A stretch of DNA of 64,000 nucleotides from Diabrotica undecimpunctata. Lineage: Eukaryota; Arthropoda; Insecta; Coleoptera; Chrysomelidae. The notes beneath the pieces were generated by a model. The model was not told the origin of the DNA and made no database searches. It saw only the letters and a list, made by a program, of their open reading frames with translations. The stretch is taken from contig NC_092808.1 in NCBI RefSeq assembly GCF_040954645.1, positions 86,435,389 to 86,499,388 of the forward strand, written 5' to 3'. Positions 1 to 11,800 of this stretch are shown piece by piece; the stretch's first letter is position 1, and each line of letters begins with the position of its first letter. The translations under genes and the position numbers were made by a program.

Positions 1-58
1 GTCACTATCCGGGTAGCTTTTAGACAGTCAGAGACAGAGTTCAAAATAAAAATAAAAC

Positions 59-64
59 TTTATT
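59..64 (-). terminator. Candidate polyadenylation signal of the LTR
   Basis: AATAAA on the minus strand, with a second copy at 141-146. Consistent with LTR polarity but common by chance in A+T-rich DNA. Confidence 0.3.
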
Positions 65-266
65 GTCTTCCTTAAATTAAATTGACAAAAATCTTATGTA
101 CATATTTACAATTTGGTTTAGTCTTCTCAGTACCTGGCCTATTTATTCAAATTAAGCTTGACCTTGTCATATGGAACCAGTCTTATCGGCAAGCGAGTGT
201 GTATCTGAAATTTTACGGTAACGTTGTATCGATTTAATAACAGCGGACGATAGGTACAAAGGAAAG

Positions 267-466
267 AAAGGAACTCAACACGTCCCTTAAGTGATTCGGG
301 TTAATAGGACACTCTTCGACAGTCTCAACACGACTGCTTTAGAGTACGGGTAGTGAAGAGCTCAACACGCACTTCGGATAGCGGCGGTAAAAGGAAAGGA
401 AACAACTTGTGAACTCAACACGTCCACAAGCCGGGGCAGGGAAGAAGAGAACCTTCAGTCAACACC
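267..466 (-). repeat. Five small hairpins presenting the same loop (CGTGTTGAG on the minus strand)
   Basis: The word CTCAACACG (minus strand CGTGTTGAG) occurs at 273-281, 324-332, 361-369 and 414-422, with a shortened TCAACAC at 459-465. Each copy is flanked by different but complementary arms, so the shared word falls in the loop. On the minus strand the arms are about 6 bp (AAGGGA with TTCCTT), 5 bp (GCAGT with ACTGT), 6 bp with one mismatch, 8 bp (CTTGTGGA with TTCACAAG) and 3 bp (CAG with CTG). Some pairs are G-U only when read on the minus strand, which favours a minus-strand RNA. It lies just downstream of the TATA box in the LTR orientation, so it would be in the R/leader part of the transcript. 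Role unknown. Confidence 0.6.
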
Positions 467-500
467 TGTCGATTCTGTCTCTATGAGGAAATGTTGCCGT

Positions 501-508
501 TTATATAG
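501..508 (-). promoter_or_regulatory. Candidate TATA box of the LTR
   Basis: The minus strand reads CTATATAAAC here, about 35 bases upstream of the first hairpin. A start site near 470-475 would place all five hairpins at the head of the RNA. Inferred from position only. Confidence 0.4.
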
Positions 509-700
509 CGGAGCTTTGCCCTTTCTACTGTCGATACACTCCTACTTCATGGGTTGGTTCGCGCGCACGCTGGTTTAACGGTGATGGCTTGGACTCATCG
601 TTACAGTCATATTAATTTGTCGAAGTTGACGTTGACATATTTATTTGTCCTGTCGGTCCGTTTTATTACTTTTTTTTATCTCCACCATTATTTGTCTATA

Positions 701-2090
701 CAGACTATTTAGTATGATCCTTTAACCTATTTTTTCTTTCTTCTCTAGCTGCATCGGCGTCGTCTTCCTTGCCCTGAACTGTTGTTTGCAGAATGCATTT
801 TAATAATTTATATTTGGTTTCTTATAACGAAACATCCGATTTAGATTTATAAAATATAAAAGGAGAAATGGATAAACTACTTACTGTATTACACTTTTTT
901 TCTTACCCACATAAAAATTTTAACCACGAGAGCTCTACACTAATTACAACAAAGTAGATTATCAATACTACAAAAGTAAAAATTCTTTAGGTCTTTCAAA
1001 ATATATAACTAAATATCATAGTTAACACGCAATATACTATGTTTCAAAGAAGAATATCTATCCTTCAAGATATTTAGCTGGAATCCAGCAAAGGTTTCAT
1101 TCTCTAGTACAGATCAGTAAAAATGTAAGAAAAAGTTTTTATAAAAAAACTCCAGAATTTTTTTTTATTTTCAGCTACAAATTTACAGCTATAAATTTAT
1201 TAAATTTTGTCCCGAAGGACCAATTTTTTTACTTATCGTTAAAAGAAAAATAACGAAATCATATAATAAATTGAAATTTTACAGACCTAGTTGATTTTAA
1301 TAATGGGTCACACTCTATATAGGTACGAAGAGATAAAAGTATATGATATTTCTTTTTACACTCCTAAAAAAATATCTCACTGAAAGTAAAGTACAGTACA
1401 GGAAAGCTATATATAAATTACAACGACGACAAAGATAAATGGGCTGACTTTTGTAATTAAAGATTTATTTTTAAAGGTTTAAACTACAGAAATAATAATA
1501 GTCTGCAACATTTGTTTTTATTGCTTAGGTAAAAAGCACAAGGTAACTATGATATTTTATACTGTTTTTAATTTCTTGTAATGTGAGCTTTTAAATTTGT
1601 AACTACTCGTTTCTTGTCTACATCGATAATATGAAGAAATGTTACTAATAGACCAGAGAACTAGGGCTTTTCCAGTAACATTCGTTGATACATGTATCTA
1701 ACAACTGCTTTTGATAAATTTGTTTTTCAAACAACAAGTTTTTTGATTAACAAAGCCTTACTTATAAACAATGTAAGATCGCTATTTGATTTTAAATACT
1801 CAAGGTGAAGACAGCTAAATTATATAGAAGAATGACACATACACACTCAAAAAGCATGGAAAAATCCTTTAAAATAAGTACTTGTAACTTATTTTTGTCA
1901 ATTAAATGTTTGATTATTGCTAAAACAGTTATAAAAGTTAATTTTTTAAAAACAAATAATAATTTTTTTATAAATGCACAAAATTTAAACTTTAATCAAA
2001 AGTTTAATTCACTTTAAACAAAAAATTAAACTTTGATTTAGCTTAAGAAAAGGGACAATATCAGAAATATTCAGCTTTAAAGCATTTAAG
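701..2090. other. A+T-rich stretch without recognised gene
   Basis: Only short chance ORFs are seen (for example 1805-2017, low complexity, K/N/F-rich). No terminal repeats or protein similarity recognised. Confidence 0.5.
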
Positions 2091-2286
2091 AGTTATTTAA
2101 CCAACAAGTGTATTAATAAGGGCGATTAACAATTGAGATATTTCTCGCTCGCTCCGCTCACGCGTTAATGTTCGAGATCGTTAATCGCCATTTTAATTCA
2201 CGAATTCGTTACAAAACGTTTCCGTCGACCGTATTTTTCAGAAATAAAGATATCTTAGTTTAAATTTTTATTTACTTAACGATAAT
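2091..2286. repeat. Palindrome-bearing repeat, copy 1
   Basis: Nearly the same 197 bases recur at 4899-5096. The centre is an inverted repeat: GGCGATTAACAATTGAGA (2120-2137) faces TTCGAGATCGTTAATCGCC (2171-2189). The G+C-rich centre (2141-2168) reads CTCGCTCGCTCCGCTC and is inverted relative to copy 2. The two copies lie on either side of the Crypton-like gene at 3190-4612. A fold-back element or recombinase substrate are both possible. Confidence 0.6.
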
Positions 2287-2369
2287 CAACATTTTTTCAG
2301 CATTCATTAACTTTATTCAAAGTTTAATTTTCCTTAGTGGTAGTTTTATTATTGTAAACATTAATGATA

Positions 2370-3172
2370 AAGATATGCCGATGACACCGTAGTATTAGCA
2401 GAAACAGAAGACCAACTAAAAATATTGATGAACATATTATCAGAAGAAAGTCACAGGCTGGGCTTGTACATTAACTTTTCCAAAACCAAAATTCTGGTAT
2501 TCCACAAAAACCCCAATGAACCAGTTACACCTAACATACAAATAAATGGTATCACCCTTTAGAGTTCCCAAAGCTTCATATACAAGGGTAGATAACTAAA
2601 TAGTCAACTAGACCACTCAAAAGAAATTAGAAGATGCATTGAAATAGCAAGATCTGGTTTCATGAATATGCGTAAAATGCTCTGTAACCCCAAACTATCA
2701 GTCTCAATAAGATTGAGAACACTAAAGTGTTATGTGTGGTCTCTATTACTATATGGATGTATGACCTGGATATTAAAACAGTATGACGTCAACAAATTAA
2801 ATTCATTTGAAATGTGGATGTACCGCCGAATGCTAAGAATAAGCTGAACCAGGAGAACTACGAATGAAGATGTACTGAGAGCAATGAACACACGCCCTCA
2901 TCTGGTCAATACTATCAAAATTAGAAAGACGTTATATCTAGGACACATAATGCGCCATAGGGAATTTTAGCAGTTCCAGGTAATACTAGAAGGCAAGATT
3001 GAAGGTAAAAGGGGCATAGGACGAAAGAGAAAATCTTGGCTACGAAACATCAGAGATTGGACCCACACAAAAGGAAATGAATTAATTCATTCAAGCCCAG
3101 AACAGAGAGAAATTTGTTATATTAATCGCCAACCTCAACAGAAAAGGTACTTAGGAGGAGGAGGAAACATTA
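2370..3172 (+). pseudogene. 3' end of a LINE reverse transcriptase (RTE/CR1-like), degraded
   Basis: The plus-strand translation starts at the RT catalytic box YADDTVVLAE (about 2373) and runs through GLYINFSKTK, then the thumb region and the family's C-terminal tail (2662-2847 ORF: YGCMTW, FEMWMYRRMLRIS; then YLGHIMRH and GIGRKRKSWLRNIRDW). Several in-frame stops break it. The same tail occurs at 3705-3965, 24451-26301 and 45530-46110, so this LINE group is common here. The upstream part of the RT and the endonuclease are missing, as expected for a 5'-truncated insertion. Clade not settled. Confidence 0.75.
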
Positions 3173-3189
3173 ATATTCGAATAGTACAA

Positions 3190-4612
3190 TTACTGACGTT
3201 AAAGGAAGTTATTGATAAATAATTATCTGTTGTATAGCATTTTGACAAATTTATAATTAAGCCTTCTTGGACCTCTGTAAATTCTGTGATAGAAGAAAAT
3301 GCGGTGGTGCTGAAGAAAGTACTTTGACAAGGTTTAGTGGTATTTTGTCCCAAAAGTTTTTCAGCCGTCTTAAGTTTATTCTGCATAGAATTATCTATAT
3401 AAGCTTCTGCTACAGCAGTCGAATTCGAGTCACCTAGTCTCTTAATAGCTGAAAAGTCTGCACCACTGTCACACTGTATTGAGGCAGAGGAACGTCTAAA
3501 ACAATGATCAGTGTAGATGCGGGTGCTCAAATTTTAAGAATTTAGCAATAACGGAAGGAATTTTGGAAAATGTATTTATGCCAACTGTCTGTGTGGAACA
3601 TTTGTTATTTTTATAAAAAATGAAAAATTGTTTATGTGGTGTCTGTGCCGATCTTAAAGAAATATAGTTTTTGATCGCATTAAGAATGGTATTTGCTTCC
3701 TTATCTTCTTCATGTGCCTTGTCCGTTCCGAACGTTGGCAATCAACATGGCTATTCTGACTTTGCGTGCGGCAGATCTGAATAGTTCAGCAGATGACAAT
3801 CCAAACCATTGCCGCAAGTTTTGGAGCCACGAGTGTCTTCTCCTCCCTGGACCCCTTCTGCTGTCTATTTTCCCTTGGACGATCAGTTGTAGTACTCTAT
3901 ATTTATTATGTCTCATAACGTGACCCAAGTATTCCAACTTTCTTTTCTTTATACTTATTCCTACCTCTCTCTCTTTTTCTCTTTCCTTATCTACTATGGT
4001 AAATATTCTGTTTGTTTGTGTTTTTGATACTTTTATTGTGACAAGAAACTTTGACCCCAAGTCTTGAACGTTATTTGTTTCTAATTTTAATAGTTCATCC
4101 TTTCTTAATACACTAACCATTCCGAAAATCAATGCAACCTACAAAATGAAATGTTATGGAATACGAGTATTAAATATATAAACTTAATTTACTGGTTTAC
4201 CTTTATCATTAGAAACACGTCGTTAAGAGCATCAGAGATGAATTTCTGGAACTGTTCTTTTTCAAGTGTTTTTGATTTCTTTTATACATAAACTGTTCTT
4301 TTTTTCTTGATGAACATAATTAATTTATTTTATGTAGATACATGAATGTTTGATTTCAAACCTAAGGTTGATTTTAGCATCGTATATTTGGGCCACTAAC
4401 TTGCTATTAGTCCTTTTTCGAAAATTTTTGAAAATATGTCAACAATACAGATTCTGAATATCGTATTATTTTTCTCCCGTTACACCATGCAATAAATTCA
4501 GCGTATGTTTTTTCGTACAACATTCTGCTTTTTTCAGGCAGTAAACTTAAAGATATTTCATTTGCATTTTCTGCCACTTCTGCTGGAGTTCAATTAAACT
4601 CGTCAATATCCA
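3190..4612 (-). pseudogene. Crypton-like tyrosine recombinase, broken
   Basis: Read on the minus strand from the ATG at 4612 (MDIDEFN), the pieces match the insect Crypton/DUF3504-type tyrosine recombinases. The N-terminal domain has LLPEKSRMLYEKTYAEF and SESVLLTYF (4612 to about 4430). The catalytic domain has LRKDELLKLETNNV (about 4110-4070), ISLRSAQTPHKQFFIFY (about 3660), and YTDHCFRRSSAS then AVAEAYID (3510-3400). The family residues Arg (RKDEL), His and Arg (HCFR) and Tyr (EAYI) are all visible. It is not functional: there are stops, a frameshift near 3520, a missing section at 4140-4430, and a LINE tail inserted at 3705-3965. No terminal repeats of its own were recognised, but copies of a palindromic repeat lie on each side. 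Confidence 0.75.
3705..3965 (-). mobile_element. LINE 3' tail inserted in the recombinase pseudogene
   Basis: The minus-strand ORF that ends at 3710 switches from recombinase residues to the LINE tail: RKLEYLGHVMRHNKYRV, then GPGRRRHSWLQNLRQW and FRSAARKVRIAMLIANVR. Only the last 85 or so codons are present, as expected for a strongly 5'-truncated LINE. Recombinase sequence resumes downstream, so the LINE is the younger of the two. I could not fix a target duplication. Confidence 0.7.
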
Positions 4613-4654
4613 TCTTTTGATTTTTCAAATACACAGAATTTTAAACAATAAAGT

Positions 4655-4890
4655 GGGAATATAAAATATGGTTGATTATAAAATATGTTAAAATATTGTA
4701 TAATGTTGTAATATTGGTTGCCTACACCACGGGTCACTGCCAATCACACAGCATTTAATTAATTTCTGCAAGCAATGTATGTTGTGTTGCCTATAATGAA
4801 ATTTTTCATTAATAGAAAATCATTTATTAATAGGGGTCATTAATCAATGATTTTGAGAGGGTGGTAAAATTGATCATAAATAGACGGTCG
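4655..4890. repeat. Upstream repeat A, copy 1, with a 16-bp hairpin
   Basis: Shares most of its sequence with 5155-5355 (starting from the GTGGGAATATAAA block, then GGTTGCCTACACCAC, GCAAGCAATGTATGTTGTG and the hairpin). The hairpin at 4816-4854 has 16-bp arms around AGGGGTC. It lies directly upstream of the recombinase start codon, so it may include that gene's promoter. Confidence 0.55.
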
Positions 4891-4898
4891 ACGGAAAT

Positions 4899-5096
4899 AG
4901 TTATTTAACCAACAAGTGTATTAATAAGGGCGATTAACAATTGAGATATATTAACGCGCGAGCGAAGCGAGTGCGTTAATGTTCGAGATTGTTAATCGCC
5001 ATTTTAATTCACGAGTTCGTTACAAAACTTTTCCGTCGACCATACTTCTCAGAAATAAAAATATCTTAGTTTAAACTTTTATTTACTTAACGATAA
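4899..5096. repeat. Palindrome-bearing repeat, copy 2 (centre flipped)
   Basis: About 90 percent like 2091-2286 by eye. The arms GGCGATTAACAATTGAGA (4929-4946) and TTCGAGATTGTTAATCGCC (4982-5000) enclose a 30-base centre (4951-4980) that matches copy 1 better as its reverse complement (18 of 20 bases at the best end). This copy also has GGTCGAC at both outer ends (4887 and 5035), inverted, which suggests it is a small fold-back unit. Confidence 0.6.
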
Positions 5097-5154
5097 ATAA
5101 TGACATAAAATGACAGACAGTACTTACAGCGGCTACTTCGTTTTAAATAATTTG

Positions 5155-5355
5155 TTAGTGGGAATATAAATAGGTATGTTTGGTTGCCTACACCACAGTT
5201 AACTGCCAATCACAGAGCGTTAAATGTGGTTAAATTAATTTATGCAAGCAATGTATGTTGTGTTGCCTATAATCAAATCGTTCATTAATAGAAAATCATT
5301 AATTAATAGGGGTCATTAATCAATGATTTTGAGAATAAATAGTCGGTCGACAGAT
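5155..5355. repeat. Upstream repeat A, copy 2
   Basis: Direct copy of 4655-4890, offset about 470 bases. Its hairpin is at 5292-5330 with one arm mismatch. Like copy 1 it ends near CGGTCGAC. The A-B-A order suggests the palindrome unit inserted in, or duplicated with, repeat A. Confidence 0.5.
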
Positions 5356-5702
5356 AAAAGTTTTATTTAACATTTATTGCAAAATTGAAATTGTTTATCC
5401 CAATTAAAGCTTTTATCTACAACGTTATTTTGCGTAAATTATTGCGGCTGCATAAATTCATAACACACCGAATTAAAGAAAAAGCCCTATTTTATTAAAT
5501 TAAGTCATATAATGAATTAAAAATTTATGTTTAAGATTGTAAAAAGGATGCAGAAGAACTGTTATTTTAAGCTTAAAAAACAAATAAAATAACTTAAACA
5601 CAAGAACAAAGAGGAAGATATATTTTTTTGTATTTGTTACTTCGGCAAATTTATACCAATTACTAAAACCATAATATCCTACTACCATTCGTCGGCTTAG
5701 TG

Positions 5703-5948
5703 ACACAAAAATGTAACTACATTTTTTCCCGTTTTGAGATATCTACACCATTGAACTTACTTTAGTGAGTTCTATTGAGTGACACAAAACTGTATCTCTC
5801 CGACCACCTAAAACCCCAGTAAGGAGTTTTCGTAACTACATTTCTTAGCAATCTTTTAGTCTCACAGAAATGTAAGTGCTGTTACATTTGTGTGATACTA
5901 TGTTTTCGTACTATAAATAAGCTGATATTGAGTTACATTTTTGTGGCA
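5703..5948. repeat. Cluster of ACACAAAAATGTAAC motifs
   Basis: Related words occur forward at 5703-5720, 5782-5797 and 5863-5877, and reversed at 5881-5896 and 5931-5948. A sixth copy lies at 7634-7650, beyond the DDE-like pseudogene. Copies 3 and 4 face each other as a short palindrome. Such spaced motifs near the ends of a transposon often bind its transposase, but no terminal inverted repeat was found here. Confidence 0.5.
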
Positions 5949-6000
5949 TTAATTTTATTGCACTGAATTGTGATTGCAGGTAGCAACTGTGGATTTGATA

Positions 6001-6160
6001 ATTTGTTTATTATGTTTAGTAGGGTGGTCCGTTTTATTTGCATTTCTGTTACAGTTGTGAAACACGTGAATAAGTTGAAAATTTGTTTATTATATTTAGC
6101 AGAGTGGTCCGTTGCATCTCTAGTTCTGTTACAACTGTGAAGACGTAAATACGTGAATCA
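6001..6160 (+). repeat. 80-bp tandem duplication
   Basis: Two diverged copies start at ATTTGTTTATTAT (6001 and 6081) and share GTGGTCCGTT and TTCTGTTACA. They lie just upstream of the ATG at 6241 and may be part of its promoter or leader. Confidence 0.55.
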
Positions 6161-6240
6161 GTTTTAAGTTAATTGTTGTAGAGATTGTTATAATAATCGT
6201 TATAATACTGTTTTATATAATTTTAATATTACACAATAAT

Positions 6241-7022
6241 GGATTCAAGAGGGAAGAAGTTAGTTTTGTTAGCTCTTAACAAATCGGTACAAGATGATAA
6301 AACACATAATCATAATTTACCGCTCTCATCACAAGTGACATTCAGATAGTGCCTCCCATGTTTCTACCAGTGAACCTAATGTATCAGGATATGAACAATG
6401 TGAGGATATATTTTTTTGGTGACGATTAAGAATAAGTGACACGTGTGGTTGCCAAAACCACAACGTAAATGTATCTGCTGTGTTGCTTTACGCTGTTCAG
6501 ACATTAGACATTCCAAAAATTGACCATTGCTTTTTTGAACCTGGCCATTCTATGATGGTGTGTGGCTCAGTCCATTGTCATATTGAGAAAGTATAAAAAA
6601 ATGTGGACATATTTGATCCCACCGTGTGGTACTCCACTGTAATAATGGCGTCAAAGAAATTAAAATACACTGTACACGAGAGTGGACAGGAAGAAATTTA
6701 TGAGTTCAAAGCTTTTGCCTCAATTCTAATAAAACACAGAAAAGTGGACATCGATGGAAGTAGTATAAATTGGCTAAAATTAACATGGCCACAGTACAGA
6801 AAAGACGATAATAAACATATTTTTGAAATAAAACAATGAAAATCAAAATTTTCCTTGCCAAACTTAACAACGGCATATGAAGGACAAAAGCCAATAAAAG
6901 AGGAAACGTATAAGGATTTAGAAGAGCTGTGCAATAAAGGCATTATTTCTTCCCAGTGTCAACTCTTCTATAAGTCGTTGCTCACCAACAATAAGGTCAA
7001 TCAATCAGATGTGCAAAGTGAT
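6241..7022 (+). pseudogene. DDE-like (DUF7869-type) protein, decayed and internally deleted
   Basis: The reading starts with ATG at 6241 (MDSRGKKLVLLALNKS) and an acidic N-terminal piece (SGYEQCEDIFFGDD). It then jumps to the C-terminal half: FFEPGHSMMVCGSVHCHIEK (about 6530-6590), DIFDPTVWYSTVI, and EIYEFKAFASILI through KPIKEETYKDLEEL. These blocks are typical of a large insect family of uncharacterised proteins with an RNase H/DDE-like core (PGHS...D..HG.IEK). Here the usual Asp after GHS reads Cys-Gly, two or more stops are present, and the core between about residues 40 and 250 is missing. The copy at 21490-22949 is a distant relative. Family name given from memory of the motif. Confidence 0.55.
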
Positions 7023-8693
7023 TGACATAATTAAATTTATTGATGGGAATAACCACAATATATTTATTAAAAAAACAAACTTTATTGGCGTTTCAACTTC
7101 TAATTCAGAAATCGTTGTCTAAACATTTTATAAAGTTTCTTTTTTTTAATAAATATATTGCGGTTATTCCCATCGAGACGTTTAAATAGTCTTTAATGCC
7201 ACAAGAAATTAGCTTCAGAACAATATAAAGTTATAGTTAAATGAATTATGATTATTATTTTTATTATTATTATTAGTAAATTGGGTAACCCTCAGTTGTG
7301 AAATCAGATTATAATGCTACATCAACAAAGAATTACAAGTAGGTAGCATTTTATTTTAGAAAAGCTTACTCTTAATCCTACTACAAAGTTATTTGTATTT
7401 AAATGGCGTGGTTAAGTTTTCGGACCAGGTAGAGATTTATTAATTTTAATTTATTGTACTTTTATTATATATTATTAATATATTATTATACCTGCCACTC
7501 AGTATGTTCATCTCTTGAAATTTATCGATATTACTCAAATAAAAATGACTTTGTAATAGGATTAAGATTAAGCTTTTCTTAAATAAAATGGTACACACAT
7601 AAGTCTCTATAATAATAGACTTTTCAGTTAGGAACACAAAAATGTATCTCCGCTACTTTATCTAATTTTTGATATTTTGAAAACACAATTTATCCATTTG
7701 TTGCGTATGATTGTATTACCGTAAATTTACCGTTTTTTTATGTATATTATTGTCATTTTTAAATATTTATGAATATTGTAGTTTAATTTGTATTGTATTA
7801 TATTAACAAAATAAACAATGAATTTTACTACAGAGTATGTGTAAAAAATTTTTTGCATTCAACTCCTTTCATACATATATGAAAATAAAAATATACATTT
7901 TCATTTTATTAATTCTGTTTCTCTTTGTGCTATGTCTTACCTATAGAATTACATATGTAATGATTGTGCAGATTGACTCCCAAATAAATTTGTAACGGCA
8001 AATGCGTGTATAGAAGTGTAACTCCCACCGGCAGTCCCACTGGACTGCCACACCCGTTTTTTTTTTTTAGTTTTTTTTGGTTGGTTTAGTTTTATAGAAC
8101 TTCCATTTTAAATTTTCAGTTTTGTTTTATTGTCTCGTTCAGATGCTCTTCGGGTTTGCGTTTGTTGTTTGTTCCTGCTCAATGCCTTTAATTTTTTAGT
8201 ATATCAGTTCTTATAATAAATTACTAATGACATAGAAAATACTAAAGTATGATTAATTGCTTGAAGCAATTTATTTAAGTTCAGAAATTTAACGAATAAT
8301 AATAAATTAATTAAAAGCGGTTGTTATAGTAGAGTAGATTTTTGTGTAAAATATAATTAACATTTAGTCGATCAAAACCTATTTCCACTTGTACGTGCAG
8401 CATGAGATGAAAGGGTAGATTCAATATCCATTTGCATAATTTAACATACTTTTTCCACTCTAGTTATCCCTTTTCCATTTATTCTCATTAATTTTCACAA
8501 AATGGGTAAGCAGGTCAGAGCTTCATTTCTTTGTATTGATGCTCGGGGAAATAAAAAAAAAGTTTTGGTGTATAAACTATTTCTTTCTCAATTTAAACCG
8601 CATTGTGTGAATAAAAAATAAAATTATTATACAAACATTGTTTTAAATGTTAAAATATGAATAGTGTGATTAATAAAACATAAAACACTGTGA
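7023..8693. other. A+T-rich stretch without recognised gene
   Basis: No coding signal. It holds a short perfect hairpin at 8031-8050 (GGCAGTCC/GGACTGCC, 4-base loop) followed by a T run at 8057, and the outlying ACACAAAAATGTA motif at 7634. Confidence 0.5.
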
Positions 8694-10228
<1,535 letters not shown>

Positions 10229-10229
10229 T

Positions 10230-10423
10230 ATGTTTCTAAGTCCAAGAACGATATTTTTAAAAAATAACTTTATTTACAAGGGACTACTTACTACAGTAAA
10301 ATGCAAAATAAGAGTGACGCTATACAATGCAAAAGTAAATTTATAAGCTCGGTGACGCCGAGGTGTGGCATGCTGACGCTGTCCTTTTATTATAGTTGAA
10401 TTAGCAGTTCTGGTTTCTTAACT
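10230..10423 (-). repeat. 3' LTR of the errantivirus-like element
   Basis: Matches 17303-17497 except for one substitution and one length change in a T run near 10255. The env reading frame ends inside it at 10401. Four extra bases (AATT) separate it from the TA run on its outer side. Confidence 0.85.
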
Positions 10424-11800
10424 CCTCCGGGGCTAGATGAGAACTATGGGGTGGCATAGTTCGAAGAAATGGAAAATTATCTGGTACCTTTTTTTCTTGT
10501 ACTGTGGATTCTTTTGGTGATTCTGGATTTGTCCTTTTTGTGTATATTCGCCAAATGGTGTAGACAAGGAAAATGATTGCTAAGACATATAAAATTATGG
10601 TATAAAAACTGACATGTTGAAAATGAACAGGAACTGTGTCTAGATTGTCTATTTTGTTTTCTTGATCTGCTAAAGCCCTTTGCACATTATTTAATTCATC
10701 TAATTTTATCGAGTCTATTTTTATTGGTTTAAAGTTTAGATCACTGACCGGCATTTTTAGTAATACTTCTAAATTTGGCAGTTCCATTTTAACAAAATTT
10801 GGAGTTTTTAGTTCAAATGTTTTTAAAACGTAATTGTCTATATATATTTCGCACGCACTATTGAGTTCGATTAAGTAACTACCGTTTAATGGAATATTGT
10901 CCGAATTCTTATCGCATTTTTGAATACTGATCACTTTGTTTAGCGTTATTACGATCCACTTATTGTTTTCTAGTTTTTGAATTTTTATATTATTAATTTC
11001 TGTTGGCACTGATTGACATTGATTTACAAACTTTGAGTACTGTATGAGTTGAACTTCGCAAGGGGCTGTTGGTGTTACTTCAATTGACTGGACATCGTGG
11101 CATAAATATTCTTCTTCTAATAATTTTTGACATTGAACGTTGGCAAGTGCATATTGGTATCGATTGGAAAGTAGGAACTTGGATTTTGGAATAATTGTTC
11201 TAAAATGAGTTTGGTATGTGGTGGGAAAGGAATAAAGATGATAATAATCATAGTCATTGATCTCAACAATAGGCAATTCAAGTACAAAGATTATTTTATT
11301 TGCTTTACTATAACTTTTTATCTTAATTATTTTTTCGAATAACAAAATATTTTACAAAGATAATTCAAAAGGGAGTTTGTTATTTTTAAGAAGTTTACTA
11401 ACGTTTAAAATTTCGAGAAATAGTTCATTTGGGTCGGCTATTGAATTATGAAAGGTATTTAGTTTTGAAAAGCTGATAGCAACTTCGATTTTTTCTAATA
11501 GGTCATAAATAATTTGGAAACTAGTGTAAAATTGCGATACAAGTCTTTCTAGTGCAAAATAATGAAATGTCTCAACTTTTTCTATCTTTATATCTTTAAT
11601 TAAGTTTTGAAATTCTGTTATTCGTGAGCTTAAAATTAACTGGTTATGGGCTAAGATTTTTGTATTATTTTCAAAATTCTTTATTGAAGAACTTAATAAG
11701 GTGATTTGATTTTTAACTATAGTTTTAATATTATTTTGATTATTTGTTAGAGTTGATATAGCGTCGTCGTAACGTTTTGCGTCGACGTTTGTTGTCCAGA
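10401..11800 (-). pseudogene. env: env: insect fusion-type envelope glycoprotein, N-terminally truncated
   Basis: The C-terminal ORF (11345-10401, 314 codons) is preceded in the same direction by further env-like sequence from about 11800, separated by one stop at about 11350. The upstream part resembles the region just after the furin site of the F-like fusion proteins shared by errantiviruses and baculoviruses, with a heptad-like N/L/I-rich stretch. The ORF holds Cys-containing ectodomain sequence, one strongly hydrophobic membrane segment near residues 250-270 (TIILYVLAIIFLVYTIW) and a short basic tail. The signal peptide and surface subunit are absent; integrase sequence runs directly into the fusion subunit, as after an internal deletion. 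Not able to encode a full envelope protein. Confidence 0.65.

Larger units (their letters stand above)
1..700 (-). mobile_element. Partial LTR of a retrotransposon, reverse orientation, cut by the window edge
   Basis: Read on the minus strand this block has the order of an LTR: an A+T-poor upstream part, a TATA box (501-508), a leader with five hairpins (267-466), and two AATAAA signals (complements of 141-146 and 59-64) before the window edge. No gag or pol lies next to it on the right, so it is a solo LTR or the 5' end (on the minus strand) of a truncated copy, or the body lies left of the window. The right limit near 700 is only approximate because the second end and target duplication cannot be seen. 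The family (BEL, Gypsy or other) cannot be told from the LTR alone. Confidence 0.45.

Noticed and set aside
267..466. Spaced repeats as a possible CRISPR array
   Set aside because: Repeat is only 9 bases, spacing is uneven (37-53), and the spacers pair with each other across the repeat; host is eukaryotic.
1805..2017. Short ORF, 70 codons
   Set aside because: K/N/F-rich low-complexity reading expected by chance in A+T-rich DNA; no motif.
2091..5096. A densovirus-like insertion suggested by the GAGC-rich hairpins
   Set aside because: No parvovirus-type replication or capsid gene lies between them; the gene found is a tyrosine recombinase.
8031..8068. Perfect 8-bp hairpin followed by a T run, like a bacterial terminator
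   Set aside because: The window is eukaryotic and no gene ends here. A Helitron 3' end was considered, but no CTRR follows the hairpin.
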